Shown here: positions 35,711 through 44,173 of the stretch, piece after piece
Position numbering within the stretch: the first letter of the stretch is position 1
How the letters are laid out: each line of letters begins with the position of its first letter
From: Mycobacterium asiaticum DSM 44297
GTDB lineage: Bacteria; Actinomycetota; Actinomycetes; Mycobacteriales; Mycobacteriaceae
NCBI RefSeq assembly: GCF_000613245.1
Contig: NZ_HG964939.1
Location: forward strand, 42,880 to 106,879
DNA: 64,000 bases
Direction: 5' to 3'
The notes under the pieces: generated by a model
What the model was told of the DNA's origin: nothing
Seen by the model: the letters and a program-made list of their open reading frames with translations, nothing else
Database searches by the model: none
Position numbers and translations under genes: made by a program

Positions 35711-36580
35711 ATGACCGACTGGACCGCAGCTGATCTACCTTCCTTCGCCGGGCGCACCGCCATCATCACCGGCGCCAACAGCGGGCTGGGCGCGATCACC
35801 GCCCGGGAGCTGGCAGGCCGCGGCGCCCGAATCATCATGGCCGTCCGCAATATCCAGAAGGGCAAGGCCGCGGCCGCGCAGATGAGCGGCTCCGTCGACA
35901 TCCGGGAACTGGACCTGCAGGATCTCTCATCCGTGCGCCGATTCGCCGACGGCGTGGCCGGCGCCGACATTCTGATCAACAACGCCGGCATCATGGCCGC
36001 CCCCTATGCCCTGACCGTCGATGGATTCGAAAGCCAGATCGGCACCAACCACCTGGGCCACTTCGCGCTGACCAACCTGCTGCTACCCAAGCTCAGCGAC
36101 CGCGTGGTGACGGTGTCTTCCATGGCGCACTGGCCCGGCCGGATCGATCTGAATGATCTCAACTACCAGTCGCGCCGGTATTCGCCGTGGCTGGCCTACT
36201 GCCAGTCCAAGCTGGCGAACCTGCTGTTCACCAGTGAGCTGCACCGTCTACTGACCGCGGCCGGTTCGCCGCTGCGCGCCCTCGCGGTTCATCCCGGCTT
36301 CTCGCACACCAACCTGCAGGGCGCCTCGGGCCGCAAGCTAAGTGACGCGGTGGTGTCGTGGGGCACCGGCGTGATTGCGACCGACGCTGATTTCGGAGCC
36401 CGCCAGACCCTGTATGCCGCATCCCAGGACCTGCCCGGCGATACCTTCATCGGCCCTAGGTTCGGCTACCTGGGCCGCACGCAGCCCGTCGGGCGCAGCC
36501 GACGGGCACGCGACCCGCAAACGGCGAAGGCCCTGTGGGAGCTGTCCGAGCGGCTCACCGACACCCAGTTCCCCTTCTGA
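35711..36580 (+). CDS. short-chain dehydrogenase/reductase
   Basis: 289 residues from ATG 35711. The Rossmann motif is TGANSGLG (20-27). NNAGIMAAPYALTVDGFESQ and NHLGHFALTNLLL are typical of the retinol-dehydrogenase-like subgroup. The catalytic Ser lies in VTVSSMAHW and Tyr/Lys in YCQSK. It uses NAD(P)(H), probably NADPH. It follows the P450 by 26 bp. Confidence 0.93.
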   Translation: MTDWTAADLPSFAGRTAIITGANSGLGAITARELAGRGARIIMAVRNIQKGKAAAAQMSGSVDIRELDLQDLSSVRRFADGVAGADILINNAGIMAAPYALTVDGFESQIGTNHLGHFALTNLLLPKLSDRVVTVSSMAHWPGRIDLNDLNYQSRRYSPWLAYCQSKLANLLFTSELHRLLTAAGSPLRALAVHPGFSHTNLQGASGRKLSDAVVSWGTGVIATDADFGARQTLYAASQDLPGDTFIGPRFGYLGRTQPVGRSRRARDPQTAKALWELSERLTDTQFPF

Positions 36581-36588
36581 CCTCTCGC

Positions 36589-36646
36589 CGAGCAGACGCA
36601 GAATCGCATCGGAATGCCCGTTTCGGGGCGATTCTGCGTCTGCTCG
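36589..36646. repeat. perfect 18-bp inverted repeat after the SDR gene
   Basis: CGAGCAGACGCAGAATCG at 36589-36606 pairs perfectly with 36629-36646 across a 22-bp spacer. It starts 8 bp after the SDR stop codon and could act as a terminator, although no T-run follows. A related GCGAGCAGACG lies at 38094-38104, just before the next minus-strand gene's stop, so the arm may belong to a dispersed mycobacterial repeat. Confidence 0.8.
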
Positions 36647-36835
36647 CGGGAAGCCGTCCCCACCCTCCCGCGCCCGGCCGGCGATTTCCGGTGCGACACG
36701 CGAATGCGATACCCTGACCGGGCGTCACGGCGAGGGTGGCCGGCAAAATGCCAGCCCACCGTTATCGACGGAGACCGACATCACTTTCTCAGACTGTCGC
36801 GCTCCCTGGCCGTGCCCTAGACACAGGAGCGAGAC

Positions 36836-37492
36836 ATGGCTAAATCCGCAGGTAACCAGCTCAGCGTCACGGTGCGTACCGAGACCGGCAAGGGCGCATC
36901 CCGCCGGGCCCGCCGCGAGGGCAAAATTCCCGCCGTCCTCTACGGCCACGGCGCCGACCCGCAGCACCTGGAGCTGCCCGGACACGACTTAGCCGCCGTG
37001 CTGCGCCACGCCGGCACCAACGCGGTGCTGACGCTGGACATCGCCGGCAAGGAGCAGCTCGCGCTGACCAAGTCGATCGACATCCACCCGATCCGGCGCA
37101 CCATCCAGCACGCCGACCTGCTCGTGGTCCGTCGCGGCGAGAAGGTCACCGTGGAAGTCACGGTCGTCGTCGAGGGCGAGGCCGGTCCCGACACCCTGGT
37201 CACTCAGGACGCCAACGCAATCGAGATCGAGGCCGAGGCCCTCTCCATTCCCGAGCAGCTGACCCTGTCGGTCGAGGGCGCCGAGGCGGGGACCCAGTTC
37301 ACCGCCGGCCAGATCGAGCTGCCGCGTGGTGTGAACCTGATCTCCGACCCCGACCTGTTGGTGGTCAACGTCGTCCAGGCCCCGACCGCCGAGGACCTCG
37401 CCGAAGAGGGTGGCGGCGAAGAGGGCGAGGCGGCCGAGGCTGCCGGCGAGGAAGAAGCCGGCGAGTCCGAGGCCACCGACGAGTCCGAGTAG
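36836..37492 (+). CDS. rplY: 50S ribosomal protein L25/general stress protein Ctc
   Basis: 218 residues, the long CTC/TL5 form. The N-terminal L25 domain (~1-95) binds 5S rRNA (RTETGKGASRRARREGKIPA; LALTKSIDIHPIRRTIQHAD). A TL5 beta-domain follows to ~185. The last ~30 residues are a run of Glu/Ala/Gly with hardly any basic residue. AGGAGCGAG is the ribosome site. pth begins 6 bp after the stop, the usual pairing. Confidence 0.96.
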   Translation: MAKSAGNQLSVTVRTETGKGASRRARREGKIPAVLYGHGADPQHLELPGHDLAAVLRHAGTNAVLTLDIAGKEQLALTKSIDIHPIRRTIQHADLLVVRRGEKVTVEVTVVVEGEAGPDTLVTQDANAIEIEAEALSIPEQLTLSVEGAEAGTQFTAGQIELPRGVNLISDPDLLVVNVVQAPTAEDLAEEGGGEEGEAAEAAGEEEAGESEATDESE

Positions 37493-37498
37493 CGCGAG

Positions 37499-38074
37499 GT
37501 GGCCGAACCGCTATTGGTGGTCGGCCTGGGGAATCCGGGCGAGACCTACGCCCGGACCCGGCACAACCTCGGGTTCATGGTTGCCGACGTGCTCGCCGCA
37601 CGGTTGGGCGCAAAGTTCAAGGCGCACAAGCGTTCCGGTGCCGAAATCGTGACCGGGCGACTGGGCGGCCGCTCGGTGGTACTGGCCAAGCCGCGTTGCT
37701 ACATGAACGAGTCCGGCCGGCAGGTAGGGCCGTTGGCCAAGTTCTACTCGGTGCCGCCGGCCGACATCATCGTCGTCCACGACGAACTCGACCTGGAGTT
37801 CGCGCGCATCCGTCTCAAACTGGGTGGCGGCGAGGGCGGACACAACGGGGTGCGTTCGGTGGCTTCGGCATTGGGCACCAAGGACTTTCAGCGCGTGCGA
37901 ATCGGGATCGGCCGACCGCCCGGGCGCAAGGATCCGGCGGCATTCGTGCTGGAGGCGTTTACCGCGGCCGAGCGTGCTGAGGTGCCGACGATCTGCGAGC
38001 AGGCGGCCGATGCCACCGAGTTGCTGCTCGAATTGGGATTGGAACCCGCGCAGAACCGCGTCCACGCCTGGTAG
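37499..38074 (+). CDS. pth: peptidyl-tRNA hydrolase
   Basis: 191 residues from GTG 37499. Motifs: VGLGNPGETYARTRHNLGF (catalytic His in TRHN, ~23), LAKPRCYMNESGRQVGPLA, VHDELDLEFARIRLKLGGGEGGHNG and RVRIGIGRPPGR. It releases peptides from peptidyl-tRNA that falls off the ribosome. Coupled to rplY. Confidence 0.97.
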   Translation: MAEPLLVVGLGNPGETYARTRHNLGFMVADVLAARLGAKFKAHKRSGAEIVTGRLGGRSVVLAKPRCYMNESGRQVGPLAKFYSVPPADIIVVHDELDLEFARIRLKLGGGEGGHNGVRSVASALGTKDFQRVRIGIGRPPGRKDPAAFVLEAFTAAERAEVPTICEQAADATELLLELGLEPAQNRVHAW

Positions 38075-38107
38075 TGCGGGTCGCGCAGGTTGCGCGAGCA
38101 GACGGAC

Positions 38108-39742
38108 TTAGGTGACCAGCGTGACCGAGTTGGTGCGGCGCAGTTTGCCCGACGGCGTCTTCGGGATCGTCCCGGGCCCGAGCACCACCACATTGCGGGG
38201 CCGGACGTCGACCTCCTTGACCACTTCGTGCGCCACCTGGTGCTCGATGCGGCGGACCTCGGCCTGGTCCTGGTAAGCGTTCGACTCGACCGCGACGGCG
38301 AACGACTCCCGCGAATGTCCGGCATCCAGCCGCACCGCCACCGCGCAGCCCGGACGAACTCCGTCGACGCGGCCGGCGGCCCGCTCGATGTCGGTCGGGT
38401 AGATGTTGCGGCCGGCCATGATGATCACGTCCTTGACGCGGCCGCAGACCACCATGTGGCCCTCGTCAGTGATGTAGCCGAGGTCGCCGGTGTCATACCA
38501 GCCGTGCTCATCCTGAGCCGGGATGAAGCCACCCATGGTGATGTAGCCGGGCGTCAGCGATTCCCCGCGCAACTCGATCACACCCACACCGCGCGGCGGC
38601 ATCACATTGCCCTGCTCGTCGACGATGCGCGCCTCAAGGTCCTTGAGCAGCGGCCCCAGCGTCGCCAACCGGCGGGTGTTGCCCTTGGTAGCGGGCACGG
38701 CCCGGCGCAGCGCCGCCAGCAGGTCGGCGTCCACCTCGTCGACGACCAGACCGGAGTTGCACTTGGAGAACGACACCGCCAGCGTCGTCTCGGCCATGCC
38801 GTAGGCGGGCAGGATCGCCGAGGGCCGCAGCCCGAACGGCTTGCCCGCATCGAGGAGGTCCTCGACGTCGGCGGGTTCGACGGGCTCCGCGCCCGACAGC
38901 GCGAAGCGCAGCGTCGACAGGTCGAAGTCGCCAGGCTTGGCGTTGCGGCGCAGCCGCTTGGCCAGCAGGGCGTAGGCGAAGTTGGGCGCCGCGGTCATGG
39001 TGCCCTTGTACTTGTCGATGAGCTTTGCCCACAGCAGCGTGTCGCGCAGGAAGTCCATCGGGGTGACCTTGACCAGCTCCGCCCCGAAGTACATCGGGAT
39101 GGTGAGGAAGCCGACCATGCCCATGTCGTGGAAGCAGGGCAGCCAGCTGACCATGACGTCCCGGTCGACGTCGTATTCGGCGCCGATGAACATCGCCTCG
39201 GCGTTGGAGTAGATGTTGCGATGCGTGATCTGGACCGCCTTGGGAGATCCAGTGGACCCGGACGTCAGCTGCATCAGCGCCAAGTCGTCCTCGCCGACCT
39301 CGATCGGGTCGACCGGCTCCGAGGCCAGCAGGTCCGCGACGGTCAGAACCTTGATGCCCTTCTCCTCAAGCACCGGGATGGCGACCGAGAACGGTTCGGA
39401 CACGATGACGGCCTTGGCCTCGATCATGCCGATGACGGTCATCGTGTCGTCGGCCCACACGGCCAGGTCTGTCCGTGGCGTGGGCTGGTGCAGCATGGTC
39501 AGGCTGGCGCCCCGCATCCACAGGCCCTGGGCGGTCGGAGCGATCTCAACCGGGAAGCCGGCCAGCACACCCACGGCGTCGCCGAGTCCAATCCCTGCGG
39601 CGGCCAATCCGCCTGCGATACAACGGGCGCGTTCGTGCACCTCGCCCCAGGTGTGCCGGACTGGTTCGTGGGGTTCACCGGTGACCATGCCCGTCGTCAC
39701 AGAGCGGGCATTGCGGAACATCTTCTCGGTGAACCTGCTCAC
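38108..39742 (-). CDS. pks16: acyl-CoA/acyl-AMP ligase-like protein (Pks16/Rv1013-like)
   Basis: 544 residues from GTG 39742, which has AGGAGG 7 bp upstream, and this is the length I recall for Rv1013. The AMP-binding motifs are LTSGSTGSPKAVQITHRN (P-loop), YGMAETTLAVSFSKC, GWYDTGDLGYI and GRNIYPTDIERAAGRVDGVR. The C-terminal catalytic lysine is in PKTPSGKLRR. The enzyme activates a carboxylic acid as adenylate, then transfers it to CoA or a carrier protein. Although named pks16 in H37Rv it has no ketosynthase. The FAAL-type ligases carry an insertion near residue 350 that I cannot judge by eye. Substrate unknown. Confidence 0.92.
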   Translation of the reverse strand: MSRFTEKMFRNARSVTTGMVTGEPHEPVRHTWGEVHERARCIAGGLAAAGIGLGDAVGVLAGFPVEIAPTAQGLWMRGASLTMLHQPTPRTDLAVWADDTMTVIGMIEAKAVIVSEPFSVAIPVLEEKGIKVLTVADLLASEPVDPIEVGEDDLALMQLTSGSTGSPKAVQITHRNIYSNAEAMFIGAEYDVDRDVMVSWLPCFHDMGMVGFLTIPMYFGAELVKVTPMDFLRDTLLWAKLIDKYKGTMTAAPNFAYALLAKRLRRNAKPGDFDLSTLRFALSGAEPVEPADVEDLLDAGKPFGLRPSAILPAYGMAETTLAVSFSKCNSGLVVDEVDADLLAALRRAVPATKGNTRRLATLGPLLKDLEARIVDEQGNVMPPRGVGVIELRGESLTPGYITMGGFIPAQDEHGWYDTGDLGYITDEGHMVVCGRVKDVIIMAGRNIYPTDIERAAGRVDGVRPGCAVAVRLDAGHSRESFAVAVESNAYQDQAEVRRIEHQVAHEVVKEVDVRPRNVVVLGPGTIPKTPSGKLRRTNSVTLVT

Positions 39743-39994
39743 GCAAACCTCCTCGGTTCCGGCTTTTCCCCCAAGGCCCGACTTTTCATGTTCCACCTGC
39801 TAGATCTCACTTTGAAGCAGGCGCGCGCACACAGTTGGGGAGCGGTTAGGTCTCGATTCGGTGATGAACAAGCGGTCCCGCGAAGGGCTGCGTGCCTACC
39901 GCTATTCGTCACCGCCGATTATCTTAAGCAACTCTTAAAGATGTGCAAAACCGAACCGCGCATTGAGGTAGATGTCACAGCCTTGTTAACAGCG

Positions 39995-40948
39995 TCAACG
40001 GTCTGTTGCCGGCGCCGGTACCACTCGGGCGCCGGGGACGGGTCCGGAAGCGACCCGGACGGTTCGACATACGCCCGCTCCGGACAACTGGGTGCCGACG
40101 TCGACCGCCGATGCCGCGGTGGCGCATAGGAACGCGCATGTCGGGCCAGAACCGGAGACGATGCCGGCTAGCGCTCCGGCCTCCAACCCCGCACGCAGGG
40201 TCCGCCGCAGCGCCGGATCCAGGCTCACCGCGGCCGCTTGCATCTCGTTGCCCAACAGCGGCGCGAGCAGGTCCGGGTCACCGGCAGCCAACGCCGCCAG
40301 CACCGGACCCGGCTCATCCAGTCGGGGCGGCTCCCCGGTGTCACGGAGCCGGTCCAATTCGGCGTACACCTCGGGCGTCAGTAGCCCGCTGTCGGAGAAT
40401 GCCAATACCCAGTGAAAAGTGTTGCGGGACAACACCGTAGCCAGTTCCTCCCCGCGCCCAGTACCCAGCGCGGTGCCGCCGTGCAACGCGAACGGCACGT
40501 CGCTGCCCAGCCGTGCGGCCATCATGCGCAGGTCGCGCCGGGGCAGGTTGAGCTCCCAGAGCGAGTTCATTGCCACCAGCACCGCGGCCGCGTCGGCGCT
40601 ACCGCCGGCCATTCCCCCGGCCAGCGGGATGGACTTGTCGATCAGGATCGACACGTCGGGTGCACGACCGACATGGTCGGCCAGCAGTTCGGCCGCCCGC
40701 CAGGCCAGGTTGCGCTCGTCGGTCGGCAGGCGCTCGGCGCCCTCGCCGACGTGCTCGAGAGACAGCACGTCGGCGTTGCGAACGGTCACCTCGTCGAAAA
40801 GCGAGACGGCGTGAAAGACGGTGGTCAGTTCGTGATAGCCGTCGTCGCGGCGATCCCCGACGGCCAGATAAAGGTTGACCTTCCCAGGAACGCGAACAGT
40901 GACCGACCCGGTGGGCACCCACAACTCGGCGGTGTTGCCGTCAGACAC
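39995..40948 (-). CDS. ispE: 4-diphosphocytidyl-2-C-methyl-D-erythritol kinase
   Basis: 317 residues. GHMP kinase: VPGKVNLYLAVGDRRDDGYHEL (~19-40), the ATP loop PLAGGMAGGSADAAAVL (~108-124) and SGSGPTCAFL (~270). It phosphorylates CDP-ME in the MEP pathway to isoprenoids. An internal GTG (VPTGSVTV) gives a ~306-residue form closer to the H37Rv protein. It follows ksgA by 71 bp, as the distal member of the rpfB-ksgA-ispE run. Confidence 0.95.
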   Translation of the reverse strand: MSDGNTAELWVPTGSVTVRVPGKVNLYLAVGDRRDDGYHELTTVFHAVSLFDEVTVRNADVLSLEHVGEGAERLPTDERNLAWRAAELLADHVGRAPDVSILIDKSIPLAGGMAGGSADAAAVLVAMNSLWELNLPRRDLRMMAARLGSDVPFALHGGTALGTGRGEELATVLSRNTFHWVLAFSDSGLLTPEVYAELDRLRDTGEPPRLDEPGPVLAALAAGDPDLLAPLLGNEMQAAAVSLDPALRRTLRAGLEAGALAGIVSGSGPTCAFLCATAASAVDVGTQLSGAGVCRTVRVASGPVPGARVVPAPATDR

Positions 40949-41019
40949 CGCAGCAGACTATCGCTGCGGGCGCCGAACCACACGTAGCGGCACCACGAGC
41001 GCCGCACATCGGAGCGGGC

Positions 41020-41955
41020 TCAGCCAGCCGGAAGCGGGGCCGGGCTGGGGCCGTTCCCGCCGGCGCCGTCGGGCGTTTCGGAACGCTGCAGCAGTCGCAC
41101 GAAGTCCTCGATCGACAAGGTCTCTCCGCGCCGGGCGGGGTCGATGCTGGCCGCCAGCAACCGATTCGCGGATTCGTTCCCCGATCCCGCCCACCCGATG
41201 AACGCATTGCGACTCGTCTTGCGCCGCTGCGCGAAAGCGATGTCCACCAGCTCGAAGACCCGTTTGCGAAACGTTTCATCGGTGGGCCAGGGCGCGGCCT
41301 CGTACCGGTCGATGCGTACCAGCCCCGAATAGACGCGCGGGATGGGCCAGAAGACAGTGGGCGGCACCGTGCCACAGCGCCGCACCCGACCGAAGAAGTT
41401 CACCTTGACGCTGGGCACGCCGTACTCCTTACCGCCGGGCTCGGCGGCCAGGCGTTCGGCGACCTCGGCTTGCACCATCACGGTCACCACGCGAATGGAG
41501 GGGAACTCGGCGAGCAGATGCAGCAGGGCCGGAACGGCCACGTTGTAGGGCAGATTGGCCACCACCGCAGTGGGCTCGGAGGTCAGATCCTGCCTGCGCA
41601 GCGTGAGGACGTCGCGGTTGACGACAATGAGCCGCTCGACTTCGCTGCTGGAGTGCTCCGCGACCGTCTGCGGCAAGCGGGCCGCCAGGACGGGGTCGAT
41701 CTCGACGGCGACGACCGCCGCCCCGCGCTGCAGCAACGCCAAGGTCAACGAGCCCAAGCCGGGTCCGACTTCCAGCACGGTGTCTGACTTGCCGACGCCG
41801 GAGGCGTCGACCACCCGTCGCACCGTGTTGGCGTCATGCACGAAGTTCTGGCCGAGCGACTTACGCGGTCGCAGGTCGAGCTCTTTGGCCAACCGCCTGA
41901 TCTCGGTGCGCCCGAGCAGCCGGATGGTCAGCGCGTACCTGCCCGTCCGCTGCAC
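41020..41955 (-). CDS. ksgA: 16S rRNA (adenine1518/1519-N6,N6)-dimethyltransferase
   Basis: 311 residues from GTG 41955, overlapping the rpfB 3' end by 28 bp. Motifs are SLGQNFVHDANTVRRVV, the SAM loop VLEVGPGLGSLTLALL and NLPYNVAVPALLHLL, with KTSRNAFIGWAGSG near the C-terminus. It dimethylates two adenines in helix 45 of 16S rRNA in late ribosome assembly. The longer frame running back through rpfB is a shadow. The overlap indicates coupling with rpfB. Confidence 0.95.
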   Translation of the reverse strand: MQRTGRYALTIRLLGRTEIRRLAKELDLRPRKSLGQNFVHDANTVRRVVDASGVGKSDTVLEVGPGLGSLTLALLQRGAAVVAVEIDPVLAARLPQTVAEHSSSEVERLIVVNRDVLTLRRQDLTSEPTAVVANLPYNVAVPALLHLLAEFPSIRVVTVMVQAEVAERLAAEPGGKEYGVPSVKVNFFGRVRRCGTVPPTVFWPIPRVYSGLVRIDRYEAAPWPTDETFRKRVFELVDIAFAQRRKTSRNAFIGWAGSGNESANRLLAASIDPARRGETLSIEDFVRLLQRSETPDGAGGNGPSPAPLPAG

Positions 41956-43055
41956 ACTGGCCAGGCGCCCCAGCCCTGACGGGACCGAGTTACCTCGGCG
42001 ACCGCGATCTGCTCTTCGCGGGTGGCTAGGTCGGCGCGCGGGGCATAGCGCAGCCCGCCGTTGGCTTCCCAGGTCCCCTGGTCGAACTGCACGCCGCCGT
42101 AATACCCGTTGCCGGTGTTGATCCCCCAGTTTCCGCCGGCCTCGCACCCGGCGATGGCGTCCCACACGCCGCCGTCGCTGACCGGCGGCACCTCGGTGCC
42201 CGGCTTGGCGCCCACTCGCACCACCGCTTCCCGGGCCGGTTCGACCACGGTGTTGGAGATCGGCAGCCGGCCTGTCTCGACGCCGTTGACCTGAGCCACC
42301 GCGAATGTGACGTCCTGGACGCCCGGAGCGCCCGGGTCCTCCACGATCTCGCGGCTCATGTTCATCTCGGGGTCCTCGATGCGGCGCGCCGGGGGCGGCA
42401 GCGGCATCCGCTCGGTGACCCGCTCGATGCGGTTACGGGTCACGCGGATTTCCATCCCGTCGACGATGGGAGCGGTGGCGGCCGGTTCCACCTCGTCACT
42501 GTCGACCAGCGGCGCCCCTGCGGCGGCCAGCAACTCGGCGACGTTCGCCGCCGGCAAATGCACCGTCCGCACCGCGCCGGCGTCGTTGAGCTGAACGGTC
42601 TTGGCACTCACGACCGGCAGGGCCATGCCCGCCAGCGGCACCCGGCTGGCGCGAGAAGCTGCGGCCGGCGCCGTGTCGGTCATCGCGAGTTGGGTCAGCG
42701 CCTCGTCAACGGTCGACGCGGTGGTCCAGACCTGGTGGGCGTTCTGGCCGTCGAGCGAGATCTGCAGCGGTCGGCTACGCCGCAGCACGATGTTTGCGGC
42801 GTCGGAGACCGAGGCGTCTGCGGCCGGGAAGAGGTCGTCGCGCTGGTCGACGGAGAACCCGTTTTCCTCAACGATGTCGATGACCCGCGACTTCATCGTC
42901 GCGACTTGCATGGAGGTCCCGTCGACGGTCAGCGTCACCGTCTTGGACGCGGATACCGCATACCCTCCAGCGAATGCCAGTGCCAATAGCAAGGCGCCCA
43001 GTACCAGGCGCAACAACGGCGATTCAGTTTGATGAAGTTTAGTAAGCAGTCTCAA
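41928..43055 (-). CDS. rpfB: resuscitation-promoting factor RpfB
   Basis: 375 residues from TTG 43055; the H37Rv form starts a few codons later (LLRLVLGALLLALAFAGG) and has 362, so the start is uncertain. Order: a short cytoplasmic stretch and a signal/anchor (~14-35), three DUF348 repeats (~38-190: VTLTVDGTSMQVATMKSRVI, PLQISLDGQ, TVQLNDAGAVRT), a G5 domain (~205-285), and the RPF domain (~295-375: WDAIAGCEAGGNWGINTGNG, catalytic Glu in CEAGG). It cleaves peptidoglycan at the surface with RipA and promotes exit from dormancy. Confidence 0.95.
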   Translation of the reverse strand: MRLLTKLHQTESPLLRLVLGALLLALAFAGGYAVSASKTVTLTVDGTSMQVATMKSRVIDIVEENGFSVDQRDDLFPAADASVSDAANIVLRRSRPLQISLDGQNAHQVWTTASTVDEALTQLAMTDTAPAAASRASRVPLAGMALPVVSAKTVQLNDAGAVRTVHLPAANVAELLAAAGAPLVDSDEVEPAATAPIVDGMEIRVTRNRIERVTERMPLPPPARRIEDPEMNMSREIVEDPGAPGVQDVTFAVAQVNGVETGRLPISNTVVEPAREAVVRVGAKPGTEVPPVSDGGVWDAIAGCEAGGNWGINTGNGYYGGVQFDQGTWEANGGLRYAPRADLATREEQIAVAEVTRSRQGWGAWPVCSGRAGTR

Positions 43056-43257
43056 TGTCTATTCCAAGTCCAAGTCTGTCTCGACCCACTACAACCCTCA
43101 GCAGCAACACCTCAGAACGAGCTTTCGACCATATTCAGCTGAAATGACGAAATGGGCCCAGAGGCCCACCCGTTCGATCACAAGACGGTAACGAACCGTC
43201 CAATGCTGAGCAACTCGGGGATGTCCGTGTAACGGCCGAGCGAGGGCCGACCAGGGT
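43056..43257 (-). promoter_or_regulatory. rpfB leader region with small hairpins
   Basis: The 202-bp gap between rpfB and tatD. On the minus strand it holds hairpin GACGGT-TCGTT-ACCGTC (43184-43200) and TGGGCC-TCTG-GGCCCA (43153-43168). In M. tuberculosis the rpfB-ksgA-ispE transcript has been reported to carry a 5' RNA switch with an intrinsic terminator. This leader is the equivalent place, but the same fold has not been shown here. Confidence 0.4.
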
Positions 43258-44115
43258 TTACTCCGTCGGCCCGATTTCCAGCCCATAATTGCGACAGGCG
43301 TTGCTCGTCGTTATTTCCGCCAATTCCTCGGGACGGCGATTTAGCAGCTCAGCGATGGCGCGGACGGTATAAGGCAGGCAGTAGGATTCGTTCGCTGCGC
43401 CGCGGTAGGGGTGCGGAGTCAGAAATGGTGCGTCGGTTTCCACCAAAAGTTGCGTGATCGGTATCAGCGGAACGGCTTCGCGCAGGTCGCGCGCGTTTCG
43501 AAAGCTCACCGTCCCGGACAGGCTGAGCAACCACCCTGCCTCGGCGCAAGTGCGAGCCATCTCACTTCCGGACGAGAAACAGTGAAAGATCACTGTCTCG
43601 GGCGCGCCCTCCGCGCGCAGCACATCCAGCACCTCTCGGTCGGCCTCTCGGTTATGAATCATCAGCGGCTTGCCGGTGCGCTTGGCCAGGTCGATGTGCC
43701 ACGCGAAGGCCTCGCGTTGCACGTCGGGCGACGCGCAGCCCTCCAACCGGCCCGGCCAATACATGTCCATGCCGGTTTCGCCGACCGCGACCACCCGCGG
43801 GTGGGCCACCAACCGTTCGATCTCGCTGCGGGCGGCATCAGTGAGGGCATCGGTTCGGGTCGGGTGCAACGCCACCGCGCCATAGACTCGCGGGTCCCAC
43901 TGAACCGCCTGCTGAACCCAGCGCGCCGAATCCAGGTCGTCGGCGATGGTGACGACGGCGGCCACGCCGACCGCGGCCGCCCGATCAGCAATGGCACGGA
44001 CACCCTCGGCGTCGGACGCTCCGCACGCGTCCAGGTGGGTGTGGGCGTCGATCAACGGCGACAATGGCTCCGGGGCGGGCGGCGCTTCTCGTCGGCCAGA
44101 CCGGTTGGAGCTCAC
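43258..44115 (-). CDS. tatD: TatD family metal-dependent nuclease
   Basis: 285 residues from GTG 44115 (an ATG at 44136 is also in frame). The TIM-barrel metallohydrolase motifs are LIDAHTHLDACG (first two His), VAVGETGMDMYW (Glu), HWHIDLA-type and PLMIHNREADREVL, VIFHCFSSG and LLVETDAPFLTPHPYRG (Asp). TatD proteins act as 3'-5' DNases. Divergent from metG with ~58 bp between the starts. Confidence 0.93.
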   Translation of the reverse strand: MSSNRSGRREAPPAPEPLSPLIDAHTHLDACGASDAEGVRAIADRAAAVGVAAVVTIADDLDSARWVQQAVQWDPRVYGAVALHPTRTDALTDAARSEIERLVAHPRVVAVGETGMDMYWPGRLEGCASPDVQREAFAWHIDLAKRTGKPLMIHNREADREVLDVLRAEGAPETVIFHCFSSGSEMARTCAEAGWLLSLSGTVSFRNARDLREAVPLIPITQLLVETDAPFLTPHPYRGAANESYCLPYTVRAIAELLNRRPEELAEITTSNACRNYGLEIGPTE

Positions 44116-44173
44116 GCGCTCACGATATGTCCACACGCGCGGGCCGGCGCCACCCCACTAGGGTTGGTTCCCG

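Noticed and set aside
41956..42165. Long ksgA frame running back through rpfB
   Set aside because: The extra residues are Arg-rich antisense-like noise in another frame of rpfB. GTG 41955 gives the expected KsgA start.
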